Shown piece after piece: positions 35,842 through 44,177 of a stretch of DNA of 64,000 nucleotides. Source of the stretch: a candidate division CSSED10-310 bacterium (GTDB lineage: Bacteria; CSSED10-310); the NCBI GenBank assembly GCA_016931515.1, contig JAFGEQ010000023.1, positions 59,066 through 123,065 of the forward strand, read 5' to 3'. A model generated the notes under the pieces. That model ran no database searches. It was not told where the DNA came from and saw nothing but the letters and a program-made list of their open reading frames with translations. Both the position numbers and the translations under genes were made by a program. The stretch's first letter is position 1, and every line of letters begins with the position of its first letter.

Positions 35842-37467
35842 CTATCGCTGATCGACCGGCGGGCATGTGTAATGGGTCGGCGGCATCAGGGTTTCCTTGA
35901 CCGATCGGGTATTGACCCACCGGAGCAGGTTCGCTTTGCTGCCGGCCTTGTCGTTGGTGCCGGACTTGCGGCCTCCGCCAAACGGCTGCTGCCCGACGAT
36001 CGCGCCGGTTGGTTTGTCATTGATATAGAAGTTGCCGGCCGCATGACGGAGTGTTTTGAAGGCTTTGATGACCGCCGTGCGGTCTGTTGCGAAGATCGAT
36101 CCCGTCAAGCCATACGGGGAGGTGTCATTCACCAGTTCGAGAATATCGTCGAACCGATTGTCCGGATAGACATAGACGGTCAGGACTGGCCCGAAAATCT
36201 CTTCCGTCATCAGCCGGGATTTGGGATCGGCTGTCTGAACAACAGTCGGCTGAATAAAGTAACCGTGACTTCGGTCACTCTCACCTCCAAGCAGAATTGT
36301 TTGGGTTTTCCCTGCATAGTCGATATAGCCGGTGATGGTTTCGAACGCTTTTGCGTCGATGACGGCGTTGACGCAGTTGTCGAAATCGCGCACATCACCC
36401 ACTTTCATGCTGCGGATCCGGTCGAGGAAAGAATGCCGGAACGCCTGCCAGACCGATTCCGGCACATAGGCCCGGCTGGCGGCGGAGCATTTCTGGCCCT
36501 GGTAGCCGAACGCGCCGTCGGCCAGGGCGGTGGCTGTCCAATCGAGTTCCGCCGATGGGTGAATAACCACGAAATCCTTGCCGCCTGTCTCCCCGACGAT
36601 CCGCGGGTACGCCCTGTAGGAATCGATTCGTGTCCCGATGGTTCGCCAGATATGATGAAATGTCTGCGTGCTCCCGGTGAAGTGAACACCAGCGAGATCG
36701 GGCTCAGCCAGAAGTTTTGCGCCGATTTCGGCACCGGAACCCGGCAGGAAGTTGATGACTCCCGGAGGCATCCCGGCATCGCGCAGCAGTTGCATGACAT
36801 AATAGGAGCTGTAGAGGCTGGTGGTCGCGGGTTTCCAGATCGCGACATTCCCCATCAGTGCCGCTGACGTCGGCAGGTTGGCGGCGATGGAGGTAAAATT
36901 GAACGGACTAACGGCGAACACAAAGCCTTCGAGAGGCCGGTATTCGGTGTAGTTCCAGATGTTGGAGGAACTGAGCGGCTGTTCCCGGTAAATATCTGTC
37001 ATGAACCCGGTGTTGAAGCGCAAAAAGTCGATCGTTTCGCAGGCAGCGTCGATTTCTGCCTGGAATGTGTTTTTGGACTGGCCGAGCATGGTGGCGGCGT
37101 TCAGGATGAGCCGATAGGGATCCGCGAGAAGTTCCGCTGCTTTCAGGAATATCGCAGCCCGGTCAGCCCATGGCCATTCGGACCAGTCCCGCCATGCTTT
37201 CCTGGCAGATTCCAACGCCAGGGCAATCTCCTTCGGACCCGCCCGGTGCCAGGTGGCCAGCACGTGATGGTGATCGTGCGGGCAGACGACGGTGCCGGTG
37301 TCTCCGGTGAAAATTTCCTTACCGCCGATGATAACGGGTATTTCGATTGTTTCGGACAGCATGGTATCAAGCTGTTTCTGCAGTCGCAGCCCGAGATCGG
37401 TACCGACTGCATAGGAATTGACCGGTTCGTTTTTAGGGTCCGGGACCCGTAGAATGCCGTTTCGCAT
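35842..37467 (-). CDS. pruA: L-glutamate gamma-semialdehyde (P5C) dehydrogenase
   Basis: A 541-residue aldehyde dehydrogenase that oxidises glutamate semialdehyde to glutamate with NAD+ in proline breakdown. Motifs are complete: WKPATTSLYSSYYV, GVHFTGSTQTF, the base Glu in IVGETGGKDFVVI, the nucleophile Cys in GYQGQKCSAASRAYVP and EEIFGPVLTVYVYPD. The N-terminal extension and the QPFGGGRKSGTNDKAG ending are those of the stand-alone P5CDH of Bacteroidetes and animals rather than bifunctional PutA. No proline dehydrogenase gene is adjacent. A hairpin-poor gap separates it from the repeat-flanked NusG paralogue. Confidence 0.93.
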   Translation of the reverse strand: MRNGILRVPDPKNEPVNSYAVGTDLGLRLQKQLDTMLSETIEIPVIIGGKEIFTGDTGTVVCPHDHHHVLATWHRAGPKEIALALESARKAWRDWSEWPWADRAAIFLKAAELLADPYRLILNAATMLGQSKNTFQAEIDAACETIDFLRFNTGFMTDIYREQPLSSSNIWNYTEYRPLEGFVFAVSPFNFTSIAANLPTSAALMGNVAIWKPATTSLYSSYYVMQLLRDAGMPPGVINFLPGSGAEIGAKLLAEPDLAGVHFTGSTQTFHHIWRTIGTRIDSYRAYPRIVGETGGKDFVVIHPSAELDWTATALADGAFGYQGQKCSAASRAYVPESVWQAFRHSFLDRIRSMKVGDVRDFDNCVNAVIDAKAFETITGYIDYAGKTQTILLGGESDRSHGYFIQPTVVQTADPKSRLMTEEIFGPVLTVYVYPDNRFDDILELVNDTSPYGLTGSIFATDRTAVIKAFKTLRHAAGNFYINDKPTGAIVGQQPFGGGRKSGTNDKAGSKANLLRWVNTRSVKETLMPPTHYTCPPVDQR

Positions 37468-37625
37468 GAGTGATCTCCTTTAAACCGGAGAGTAGATAGT
37501 TTCCGTCTCTTCGTCAATCGCAACAGGATCGCTGTCGATGAGACGGCTCTGTCCCGGTGTGGAACAGGCCGGTTTACCTGTTAGGCGGAGAGGTGTGCGG
37601 GGGGTTACAGGAGGGGAGGGAAGAA

Positions 37626-37700
37626 TTGAAAGTTGAAAGTTGAAAGTTGAAAGTTGAAAGTTTGGGGGGGGGAATGTTCAATCAGCAATTTTCAATTTTC
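37626..37700. repeat. Heptad simple repeat TTGAAAG x5, G run and inverted TTTTCAA repeats
   Basis: Five perfect TTGAAAG heptads (37626-37660) are followed by TTT and nine Gs. Close by, at 37685-37705, are TTTTCAA-type units on the opposite strand, which could pair with the heptads. The 275-base gap between the P5C dehydrogenase and the NusG paralogue otherwise shows nothing recognisable. Confidence 0.85.
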
Positions 37701-37742
37701 AATTTTATCTGTCAGCATAGTGTGATGTCGGTATGATCGTGC

Positions 37743-38372
37743 ATGGGTCGTGAGAGAAAGGGGACGGATCGGACAGCGATGGATCGGGTATTGCAATTGG
37801 CAGCGCAGCCGTTCTGTTATCCGGGTGATGTGTTTTCTGAGAAACGGCATGAAGGTGCTGACATCTGGATCTGTGTGCGCACACGGCCTCGCTGGGAGAA
37901 AAAGTTTGCCCGGTGGTTGAAGGACCGCGGGATTCCTCATTTTTTACCGGTTTACACGAAGCGAACGGTATCGCATCGGAAAATGCGAATTACGGAGATG
38001 CCGTTGTTTCCCGGATTTGTGTTCGTTCTAGGGTTGCGGAGCAAGAGTGAGTTTGTCTCTTCCAGCTGTGTGGTCCGGATACTGACAGCGACATCAGCGC
38101 GTGCGAATCGGCGATTGGCGGAGGATATCCGGACGGTATGGCGCATGCTGACGATTGGGGAGCATCCGGCGTTGGTGAACGAGTGGATGCCCGGGCAGCG
38201 CATCCGGGTGATGTCGGGACCGTTGGCCGGCTCGGTGGGGCGATTTATGCGGGATGCTGGTAGTGGTTCACTGGTGGCGTGGTTTGATCTGCTGGGAGTG
38301 GGGGCGAGTGTCATGCTGGATCCGGGAACGGTGGTGGAGGCGGAGGGAGATGAATTGAAAGTTGAAAGTTGA
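37743..38372 (+). CDS. NusG/RfaH-family transcription antiterminator paralogue
   Basis: A 209-residue NusG-like protein. The N-terminal NGN domain is clear: WICVRTRPRWEKKFARWLKD and MPLFPGFVFVLGL. A KOW-like segment, PGQRIRVMSGPLAGSVGRFM, follows near residue 155. Such specialised paralogues (RfaH, UpxY) help RNA polymerase through long, often polysaccharide, operons. Here no such operon lies downstream. The ATG at 37743 lacks a good ribosome-binding site; another in-frame ATG is at 37779. The last codons and stop lie inside TTGAAAG heptads, so the simple repeat has become part of the coding sequence. Confidence 0.78.
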   Translation: MGRERKGTDRTAMDRVLQLAAQPFCYPGDVFSEKRHEGADIWICVRTRPRWEKKFARWLKDRGIPHFLPVYTKRTVSHRKMRITEMPLFPGFVFVLGLRSKSEFVSSSCVVRILTATSARANRRLAEDIRTVWRMLTIGEHPALVNEWMPGQRIRVMSGPLAGSVGRFMRDAGSGSLVAWFDLLGVGASVMLDPGTVVEAEGDELKVES

Positions 38373-38419
38373 ACGTTTGGGGGAATAAAATTTTTAGTTT
38401 CTAATTTTTCAATTTCCAA
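38355..38419. repeat. Second copy of the heptad/G-run/inverted repeat module
   Basis: Two full TTGAAAG heptads plus TTGAA (38355-38373), then a G run (TTTGGGGG) and an opposite-strand TTTTTCAATTT. This is the same order of elements as at 37626-37700, in the same orientation, so the NusG-like gene is bracketed by direct copies of the module. Confidence 0.75.
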
Positions 38420-38537
38420 GTGGCTTGAGTCGCATGAATTGAAGTGTTACATTATGGATGTAATCATACTCAGGCATGCCATTTTTTTTGCGGCATGAGT
38501 TACTGCTGGTGTGTCCGGGGTCCGTTTTCTCTGCCAT
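38409..38537 (-). CDS. Small hypothetical ORF, doubtful
   Basis: A 42-codon frame beginning MAEKTDPGHTSS with an AGGTGAT site seven bases upstream. The frame is open a further 33 codons upstream. I recognise no family. It sits in the 404-base gap between the NusG paralogue and the TspO gene. The rest of that gap is featureless apart from the promoter noted for tspO. It could equally be a remnant or chance frame. Confidence 0.2.
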   Translation of the reverse strand: MAEKTDPGHTSSNSCRKKNGMPEYDYIHNVTLQFMRLKPLGN

Positions 38538-38742
38538 GAGGTTATCACCTGCTTTCTTCGAGTCCAGGTACACCCAAGATAACACCCACCCGCCGTAGCA
38601 GGTAGTTGTGATTATTTGCGCGCAACTCAGACACAACAGCGACTATGCGTTTCACTCCCGCTGGTTGCTTGAAGGAGGGGTCGCAAACCGTCGCATAACC
38701 GTAACCGTTCGCTTACTTTTAATAAATTGTCCAAAACTAACA

Positions 38743-38770
38743 TTGTTTAGCTTCATTAGTTAAATATAAT
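38743..38770 (+). promoter_or_regulatory. Promoter placed for a leaderless TspO transcript
   Basis: TTGTTT (38743-38748) and TATAAT (38765-38770) are 16 bases apart. The TspO ATG at 38777 begins six bases after the -10 box, about where transcription should start, and there is no ribosome-binding site. This arrangement fits a leaderless mRNA. Confidence 0.45.
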
Positions 38771-38776
38771 AAAAAT

Positions 38777-39556
38777 ATGAACACAACCATTTCAAAAATC
38801 TCACCATTAGTAGCATATGTCGTCATGGTCGGAGTGAATTATCTGGCGGTATTGCTTCCACTTGGAGGCAGAAGCACGGGACAAATATCCGACAGTTACC
38901 CAAATCTCTTTGCACCGGCCGGCTATGCATTTTCCATTTGGGGACTGATCTACATCCTTTTAGGAGTTTATGTTGTTTATCAGTTGTGGCAAGAAAAAGA
39001 TGAATTGGGTAAGAAAGTCAATAGAATCTTTATTGTAAACGCACTCCTGAATGCCTCATGGATGTTTGCCTGGCATTATGATCTGATCTGGCTGTCGCTC
39101 ATCATTATGGGTGGTTTGTTAATGACTCTTATCAAGATTGCTGATGTTTTCCGTGGTCGCGCGCTCACTCCAAAAGAAACTTGGTTGGTGCGGTTACCTT
39201 TCAGTGTATATTTTGGATGGATTACGGTTGCATCGATTGCCAATGTTACTGTTTTTCTTGTCTACCTTGGTTGGAACGGATTGGGTCTTCCTGAAAGTTT
39301 TTGGACAGTCGCAGCACTCTTGGTCGGAGCACTGATCGGTGCGTGGCGCATGCTTTGCGACCGCTTCATCCCGTATGGGCTTGTGCTTATCTGGGCATAT
39401 AGCGCAATCCTATATAAACATATCTCCGATAGCGGATTTGCCGGAAATTACCCGAGCGTCGTCTGGTCGGCGACTCTGTGTCTTTTGGTATTTGGGGGAA
39501 CAATAGTATTTATAATTGTTAAGAAAAATCTAAAAATAGTAGCTGGGCAGCCTTAA
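38777..39556 (+). CDS. TspO/MBR-related membrane protein (long form)
   Basis: A 259-residue integral membrane protein with about seven hydrophobic segments. FAPAGYAFSIWGLIYILLGVYVVYQLW matches the TspO/MBR core (the usual FxPPGWVFxxVWxxLY), and Trp residues are frequent. TspO proteins bind porphyrins and related ligands in membranes. This protein is longer than bacterial TspO (about 160). It begins an AT-rich plus-strand block with DUF2177 and DUF1295 genes. The gene set TspO/DUF2177/DUF1295 recurs together in other bacteria, often with light- or stress-linked genes, as I recall. No ribosome-binding site precedes the ATG. Confidence 0.75.
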   Translation: MNTTISKISPLVAYVVMVGVNYLAVLLPLGGRSTGQISDSYPNLFAPAGYAFSIWGLIYILLGVYVVYQLWQEKDELGKKVNRIFIVNALLNASWMFAWHYDLIWLSLIIMGGLLMTLIKIADVFRGRALTPKETWLVRLPFSVYFGWITVASIANVTVFLVYLGWNGLGLPESFWTVAALLVGALIGAWRMLCDRFIPYGLVLIWAYSAILYKHISDSGFAGNYPSVVWSATLCLLVFGGTIVFIIVKKNLKIVAGQP

Positions 39557-39620
39557 ACTGGTTCAGGCTACTAATTGAGGTATCCCAATCTTGTAAGTAT
39601 TAATAAAAGGAGAAATAATT

Positions 39621-40019
39621 ATGTTTACTAAACTTTATCTCATCGCCCTTCCGGTTTTCTTCGTTATCGACATGATCTGGCTTGGGATTGTGGCCAAGAA
39701 TTTCTATCGCGCTCAGATCGGCGACTTGATGAAACCGGATGTCAATTGGATCGCGGCGATTGTTTTCTATCTGATCTTTATAGCCGGGCTGGTAGTGTTT
39801 GTTATTTCCCCTGCTATGGAAAAGGGTTCTTGGACGCACGCCCTTTTGAGGGGCGCACTATTTGGACTGGTTTGTTACGCGACCTATGACCTCACTAATT
39901 TGGCAGTTGCCAAAGACTGGCCGCTTTTAGTCACGATTGTTGATTTGGCGTGGGGAGCAATACTTGCCGCTTCGGTTTCCACTATCACTTATTTTATCGC
40001 CGATACAATTGGATCATGA
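39621..40019 (+). CDS. DUF2177-family membrane protein
   Basis: A 132-residue membrane protein with four hydrophobic segments. Motifs IDMIWLGIVAKNFYRAQIGDLM, GLVCYATYDLTNLAVAKDW and VDLAWGAILAASVSTITYF are typical of DUF2177. Function is unknown. A strong AAAGGAG site precedes the ATG. The TGA overlaps the next ATG (ATGA), so it is coupled to the DUF1295 gene. Confidence 0.88.
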   Translation: MFTKLYLIALPVFFVIDMIWLGIVAKNFYRAQIGDLMKPDVNWIAAIVFYLIFIAGLVVFVISPAMEKGSWTHALLRGALFGLVCYATYDLTNLAVAKDWPLLVTIVDLAWGAILAASVSTITYFIADTIGS

Positions 40020-40786
40020 ATTATTACCTAAGCCTCTTTTTAGCATTGTTCGTGTATATGACTCTTTGGTTCGTGGTTTCTTTGATTAAGAAGAGAAACG
40101 ATGTGGCTGATGTGGCGTGGGGCTTGGGTTTTGTGCTCATGACATGGGTGTCTTTTTTTCTTTCCACTGACTCCGGAGCGAGAGGATTACTCGTCGGTGT
40201 CTTAGTAAGTATTTGGGGCTTGCGTTTGGCATGGCATATTCACTCACGTAACAAGGGCAAAGCGGAAGATTATCGTTATCTTACATGGCGTAAGGAGTGG
40301 GGCAAGTGGTTTTATATTCGTTCGTATTTTCAAGTGTATCTCCTGCAAGGGATGTTTTTATTTCTCATCGTTATGCCAGTGCTGATGATAAACAAAAGTG
40401 TGGCAACAACGCTTGGCCTACTCGATTTTCTTGGTGTATTGGTCTGGTTTTTGGGATTTTATTTTGAAGCCGTAGGCGATGCGCAGCTGGCACAATTTAT
40501 TAAAAAACCAGAAAACAAAGGCAAGTTGATGCGAAACGGGCTATGGGCATATACTCGCCACCCGAATTATTTTGGAGAAGTGACGCAGTGGTGGGGTTTG
40601 TGGCTTGTGGCGTTATCTGTTCCCAATGCCTGGTTTGGTCTTATTGGCCCGATCACCATTACTTTTTTAATTTTGAAAGTATCCGGTATTCCGATGCTGG
40701 AAAAAAAGATGGCAGATAATCCGGAGTTTACGAAATACAAACACGAGGTAAGTGTATTTTTCCCGTTGCCGCCTCGTAATACTTAA
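40016..40786 (+). CDS. DUF1295/steroid-5-alpha-reductase-like membrane protein
   Basis: A 256-residue integral membrane protein. The start is the ATG overlapping the DUF2177 stop; the frame is open upstream but that part is the other gene read in a different frame. KRNDVADVAWGLGFVLMTW and the C-terminal GLWAYTRHPNYFGEVTQWWG with GIPMLEKKM are the DUF1295 hallmarks, related to isoprenylcysteine methyltransferases and 5-alpha-reductases. A lipid or isoprenoid substrate is likely but unproven. It is coupled to DUF2177 upstream. Confidence 0.88.
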   Translation: MNYYLSLFLALFVYMTLWFVVSLIKKRNDVADVAWGLGFVLMTWVSFFLSTDSGARGLLVGVLVSIWGLRLAWHIHSRNKGKAEDYRYLTWRKEWGKWFYIRSYFQVYLLQGMFLFLIVMPVLMINKSVATTLGLLDFLGVLVWFLGFYFEAVGDAQLAQFIKKPENKGKLMRNGLWAYTRHPNYFGEVTQWWGLWLVALSVPNAWFGLIGPITITFLILKVSGIPMLEKKMADNPEFTKYKHEVSVFFPLPPRNT

Positions 40787-40944
40787 CAGCAATAATTATA
40801 TAAAACAGGAATACCAATTGTCATCTCGCGACACTCTTGAATTTTGAACCCGATTAACCCACGCACAGGTAAACGCTTCGCAACCCAACCTGCCTTCGTT
40901 TTTTCTTCTAGTAATTCAGCAATCTTGACAATTATTTCAAACAT
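40783..40944 (-). CDS. Small hypothetical ORF (53 residues), doubtful
   Basis: A continuous minus-strand frame too short for most gene callers. It begins MFEIIVKIAELLEEK, continues KAGWVAKRLPVRGLIGFKIQ and ends GIPVLYNYCC. Its stop overlaps the end of the DUF1295 gene. There is no clear ribosome-binding site. The composition looks protein-like but no family is recognised, so it may be a fragment of a lost gene. It occupies nearly all of the 197-base gap before the CPBP protease gene. Confidence 0.22.
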   Translation of the reverse strand: MFEIIVKIAELLEEKTKAGWVAKRLPVRGLIGFKIQECREMTIGIPVLYNYCC

Positions 40945-40983
40945 TAAAATCTGGATTATTAAAAACTCTATAAACTTAAAACT

Positions 40984-41643
40984 ATGAAACCAACCATTAA
41001 AAGAACACTTATCAGCTTATCCATTATTGTCTTCTTGACGATTGTGCGCAAGACCGATTTTTTTGGATTAATCCAATTGGACAGTAGCATTACATCAACC
41101 TGGATTAATGAAATAAAATTCTGGGTATTCCTGGGGCTTTTCTTTCTGGTTGTTTTAAAAATCGAACGAACACCGTTTTTACTTTGGCAAGAGACCAAAA
41201 GAAAATGGTATTTCTATTTATTTTCTATCACGATCATTTTTACGGGTGCTGTTGTTGTCGGAGTTACCGTTCCTTTGGTTTTCAAGTTTTTGAACATTTC
41301 CTTGAAACAAGATGTTTTAGAATCTGTATCTAATCACTATTGCTCAAGTTTTATTCTATTAGTTTTTGGATGCTTGACGGCAGGAGTTGTTGAAGAACTG
41401 GTATTCCGGGGATATTTAATGCCCCGATTAGAAATATTTGCGAAGAACGGATGGTTGGTTATCGTATTGTCCTCATTAATTTTCGGATTTGCTCATCTTG
41501 GCAATTTAAGTATTGTTGGTTTGGTTGTGCCGACATTTATTGGTCTGATTTTCTCATATCATTACTATAAATACCGCAATATTGTCGTCTTAATACTCGC
41601 TCATTTTCTAATTGATTTTGCTTCGTTTATGACTTCCTGCTAA
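40984..41643 (+). CDS. CPBP-family intramembrane metalloprotease
   Basis: A 219-residue membrane protein with about six to seven hydrophobic helices. The Abi/CPBP motifs are seen: VVEELVFRGYLMPRL (the EExxxR motif), FGFAHLGNLS and HFLIDF. These residues form the catalytic metal site of CAAX-processing or bacteriocin-immunity-type proteases. The substrate is unknown. The gene is AT-rich, lacks a ribosome-binding site, and closes the island that begins with TspO. A 238-base gap follows. Confidence 0.85.
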   Translation: MKPTIKRTLISLSIIVFLTIVRKTDFFGLIQLDSSITSTWINEIKFWVFLGLFFLVVLKIERTPFLLWQETKRKWYFYLFSITIIFTGAVVVGVTVPLVFKFLNISLKQDVLESVSNHYCSSFILLVFGCLTAGVVEELVFRGYLMPRLEIFAKNGWLVIVLSSLIFGFAHLGNLSIVGLVVPTFIGLIFSYHYYKYRNIVVLILAHFLIDFASFMTSC

Positions 41644-41829
41644 AAAGTTAAAACTTGTCCAGTTTTAATAGATAAATTGCACGTTTTAACAGATTCATTT
41701 TAAGTCAAAACCTGAGCTGAATTATTACCTGATTTCCGGTGATTCAACACCATGGTGATCCTTCGGGGATCGCGGTATTGAAGGCATTCAGGATCAGCCC
41801 GATAACAGATTCACCGATATCAAAGCTGG

Positions 41830-41852
41830 AATTCCCTGATTCAAAGGGAATT
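41830..41852 (-). terminator. Hairpin downstream of the beta-helix gene (weak)
   Basis: AATTCCC and GGGAATT form a perfect 7-bp stem with a nine-base loop about 30 bases past the beta-helix protein stop on the minus strand. No T run follows, so termination is only possible. The remaining gap (41644-41881) shows nothing else clear. Confidence 0.3.
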
Positions 41853-41881
41853 GATGGGCCGGGGTAACAGCCGGGAAACCT

Positions 41882-43804
41882 CTAATGCCACCCGAATTCA
41901 AAAGTTCCCAGCGAACCGAACAGTTCGGTGATGTCCGGATCGGTCATCGCGGCATACCAGTATGCGCCGTTAAAAGTCCCGGCATTTTCCGGCCATGCGA
42001 ATCGGGGAATCACATGGATGAACTGCACACCGGGATAGATGGTCATCGGATAATAGGAAAAGTCATTGAATTCAGGCGCGCAAAACAGTGTGCCCGCAAT
42101 GTCCAACAGGACGAATACCGGGACATCCTGTACGATCTCCTGTTCCGAGTTGCAGATGATCACATCGCAATAGCACTCATCTCCGGAACCGAATTCAGAG
42201 GATGGCATGATGATCTCGCAACCGGTTTTATGGCAATCATCAGGATTCCGGAAATAATGAAATCCTCTATCTGAAATACCGGTATCGATCATCCTGTCGG
42301 TTCGGGTCGACATATCGCTCAATCGGATGATGACGTCACCGAGATCGTAGCCGGTATTGTTGCTTGCAAACTTGCCTGTGTCGATGCAAGGGCTGTCTTG
42401 TGCTTGCCCCGACGCTGTATGACTGAGGAAATGGTCCTCGCCGGTGACGATGCTGGTAATAAACAACGGATCATCACCGGAATTGGCGGTTCCGGGATAA
42501 TTACCCTGGATGTTTGAGTAATCGATCTGCACAGCGGATGACTCATCAACAATAACCGGTTCTGCATTATTCCACAATATTGAACTCTGCACGATAAGTT
42601 CAACCGAATTGACCCGCAGTGTTCCAGCGGATTCAGGAGACATATTTCCCTCAAGAGTACAGTGATACAACTGCAGTGCGCTCTGATCTCCGTATATCGC
42701 ACCTCCGGATTCTCCGGCCTGGTTGTCATCCATCAGGGCATTCCATAATAGCACTTGCGATCCATCGGTCATGTAGAGTCCCCCGCCATTGGACGCGATG
42801 TTATCGGCAACAATGCAGCAGATCATCTGGACATAGGCGGATTCACTGAAGAGTCCTCCGCCCGAATTCTGTGAGTTGTTAAACAAAAACGATGTAAAAA
42901 CAATCCTCGGGTCGACTCCGGATACATGGAAACCGGCTCCGTTCCCGGTTGCCCGGTTACTACTGATTTCGCAGTAGCTGATCCATGGATTTATCGGCAT
43001 CTCCGTGAAAGCAATACCGCCACCCACAGTACCGGCATCATTTGCTTCAATTATTGTTTTCTCCATCCGGATCGATCGATCATTCGAACACCAATCGAAA
43101 AAAAGACCTCCTCCGGGCCCTTGAACTACATTCCATCTGATCGAGCTGTCAGAAATTGCAATTGATGAATCATAAACCCTCATACCTCCGCCCGAATAAG
43201 CTGCTATGTTCGATGAAATATCACACCCCTCAATCGTAACGGAGTCAGCACCGAACACGTTGATTCCTCCACCAGAGGAATTCGGACCGGTCGAACTGTT
43301 ATTGTAGATCATACAATTCTCCAGTAATACGTCGCTGTCCCAGATTGAGATTCCGGCACCATTGGTGCTGGAGATATTGTCGGTCACATAACAAGACCTG
43401 ATGGTTACAACTGCATTGTTTATCGAGATACCGTGGCCCGCTCCTCCTGCTCCTGTAATCCGGAATCCATCAATCAGACACATATTTCCGGGAATCAGAT
43501 CATTGCAATCGAGGACCGATCCGCTCTGTTCAGCATCAATCACCGGCATGTACTCCTCAGAAGCTCGTTGCAAAGTGATCCCGGGCTTCATGTCAATCGG
43601 AAATGTCTCCGGAAACTGAGGATTCGTCATATTGTATGTGCCGTCAGCAACAACAATCTGGTCGCCATCTTCAGCCACCGCCATGGCAGCCGTGATCGTC
43701 TGATACTGATACTCGGTTCCATGCCCGACCGTCAGAACCACAGCGAACACCGCCGGGCAGAACCACATAACCAGCAGCATTATGACAGACACCATCCATT
43801 TCAT
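41882..43804 (-). CDS. Secreted right-handed parallel beta-helix protein
   Basis: A 640-residue secreted protein. The signal peptide is MKWMVSVIMLLVMWFCPAVFA. It begins with TVGHGTEYQYQTITAAMAVAEDGDQIVVADGTY, the common start of beta-helix adhesins and polysaccharide lyases. About 20 turns follow with motifs such as SSGGGINVFGADSVTIEGCDISSN, GGGLFSESAYVQMICCIVADN and GGAIYGDQSALQLYHCTLEGN. A C-terminal module (about 535-640) with CDVIICNSEQEIVQDVPVFV is shared by many secreted proteins of uncultured bacteria. No catalytic residues are evident; it may be a surface adhesin or glycan binder. The gene is alone, with a 172-base gap before the ThiS-like gene. Confidence 0.85.
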   Translation of the reverse strand: MKWMVSVIMLLVMWFCPAVFAVVLTVGHGTEYQYQTITAAMAVAEDGDQIVVADGTYNMTNPQFPETFPIDMKPGITLQRASEEYMPVIDAEQSGSVLDCNDLIPGNMCLIDGFRITGAGGAGHGISINNAVVTIRSCYVTDNISSTNGAGISIWDSDVLLENCMIYNNSSTGPNSSGGGINVFGADSVTIEGCDISSNIAAYSGGGMRVYDSSIAISDSSIRWNVVQGPGGGLFFDWCSNDRSIRMEKTIIEANDAGTVGGGIAFTEMPINPWISYCEISSNRATGNGAGFHVSGVDPRIVFTSFLFNNSQNSGGGLFSESAYVQMICCIVADNIASNGGGLYMTDGSQVLLWNALMDDNQAGESGGAIYGDQSALQLYHCTLEGNMSPESAGTLRVNSVELIVQSSILWNNAEPVIVDESSAVQIDYSNIQGNYPGTANSGDDPLFITSIVTGEDHFLSHTASGQAQDSPCIDTGKFASNNTGYDLGDVIIRLSDMSTRTDRMIDTGISDRGFHYFRNPDDCHKTGCEIIMPSSEFGSGDECYCDVIICNSEQEIVQDVPVFVLLDIAGTLFCAPEFNDFSYYPMTIYPGVQFIHVIPRFAWPENAGTFNGAYWYAAMTDPDITELFGSLGTFEFGWH

Positions 43805-43976
43805 AACACCCTCTCCTTTCGAGAACCTGAATGTGCCGTAACATGAGGCACCGGTTCTGAAAACAATAGGTATTTAATCTCTGATAGTTATGTAACAGGT
43901 TTCAAGATTCTCTGCAACCGGAAATCCGAAGAAAGACGCGTTTTTCGCAAGGACTTTGCGTATCCCTGTCCAGCCC

Positions 43977-44177
43977 CTATCCCCCGTGATGAATGTGGAT
44001 CGCCCTCACGGATGCGTTGTCCAGAATCTTAAACGTATCGTAGTCGTCGTCGTCAACCAGCTCACCGTTGACGGTGATCATGATCAGCACATATGTGAAA
44101 TTCATGGCGGTCAATAAATCCCTTACTGTCATGCCCGGTGTCCATTCAAGCTGATCCCGGTTGTTGATCGTGATCAT
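43977..44177 (-). CDS. MoaD/ThiS-like sulfur carrier protein
   Basis: A 66-residue ubiquitin-fold sulfur carrier. It starts MITINNRDQLEWTPGMTVRDLL and ends in HHGG; the C-terminal Gly-Gly is the adenylated and thiocarboxylated end in MoaD and ThiS. It overlaps the ThiF-like gene by four bases and is last in the unit with the split aldehyde oxidoreductase. In AOR operons such carriers usually serve the pterin (molybdo/tungstopterin) cofactor rather than thiamine, so I favour a MoaD-like role by context. Confidence 0.82.
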   Translation of the reverse strand: MITINNRDQLEWTPGMTVRDLLTAMNFTYVLIMITVNGELVDDDDYDTFKILDNASVRAIHIHHGG

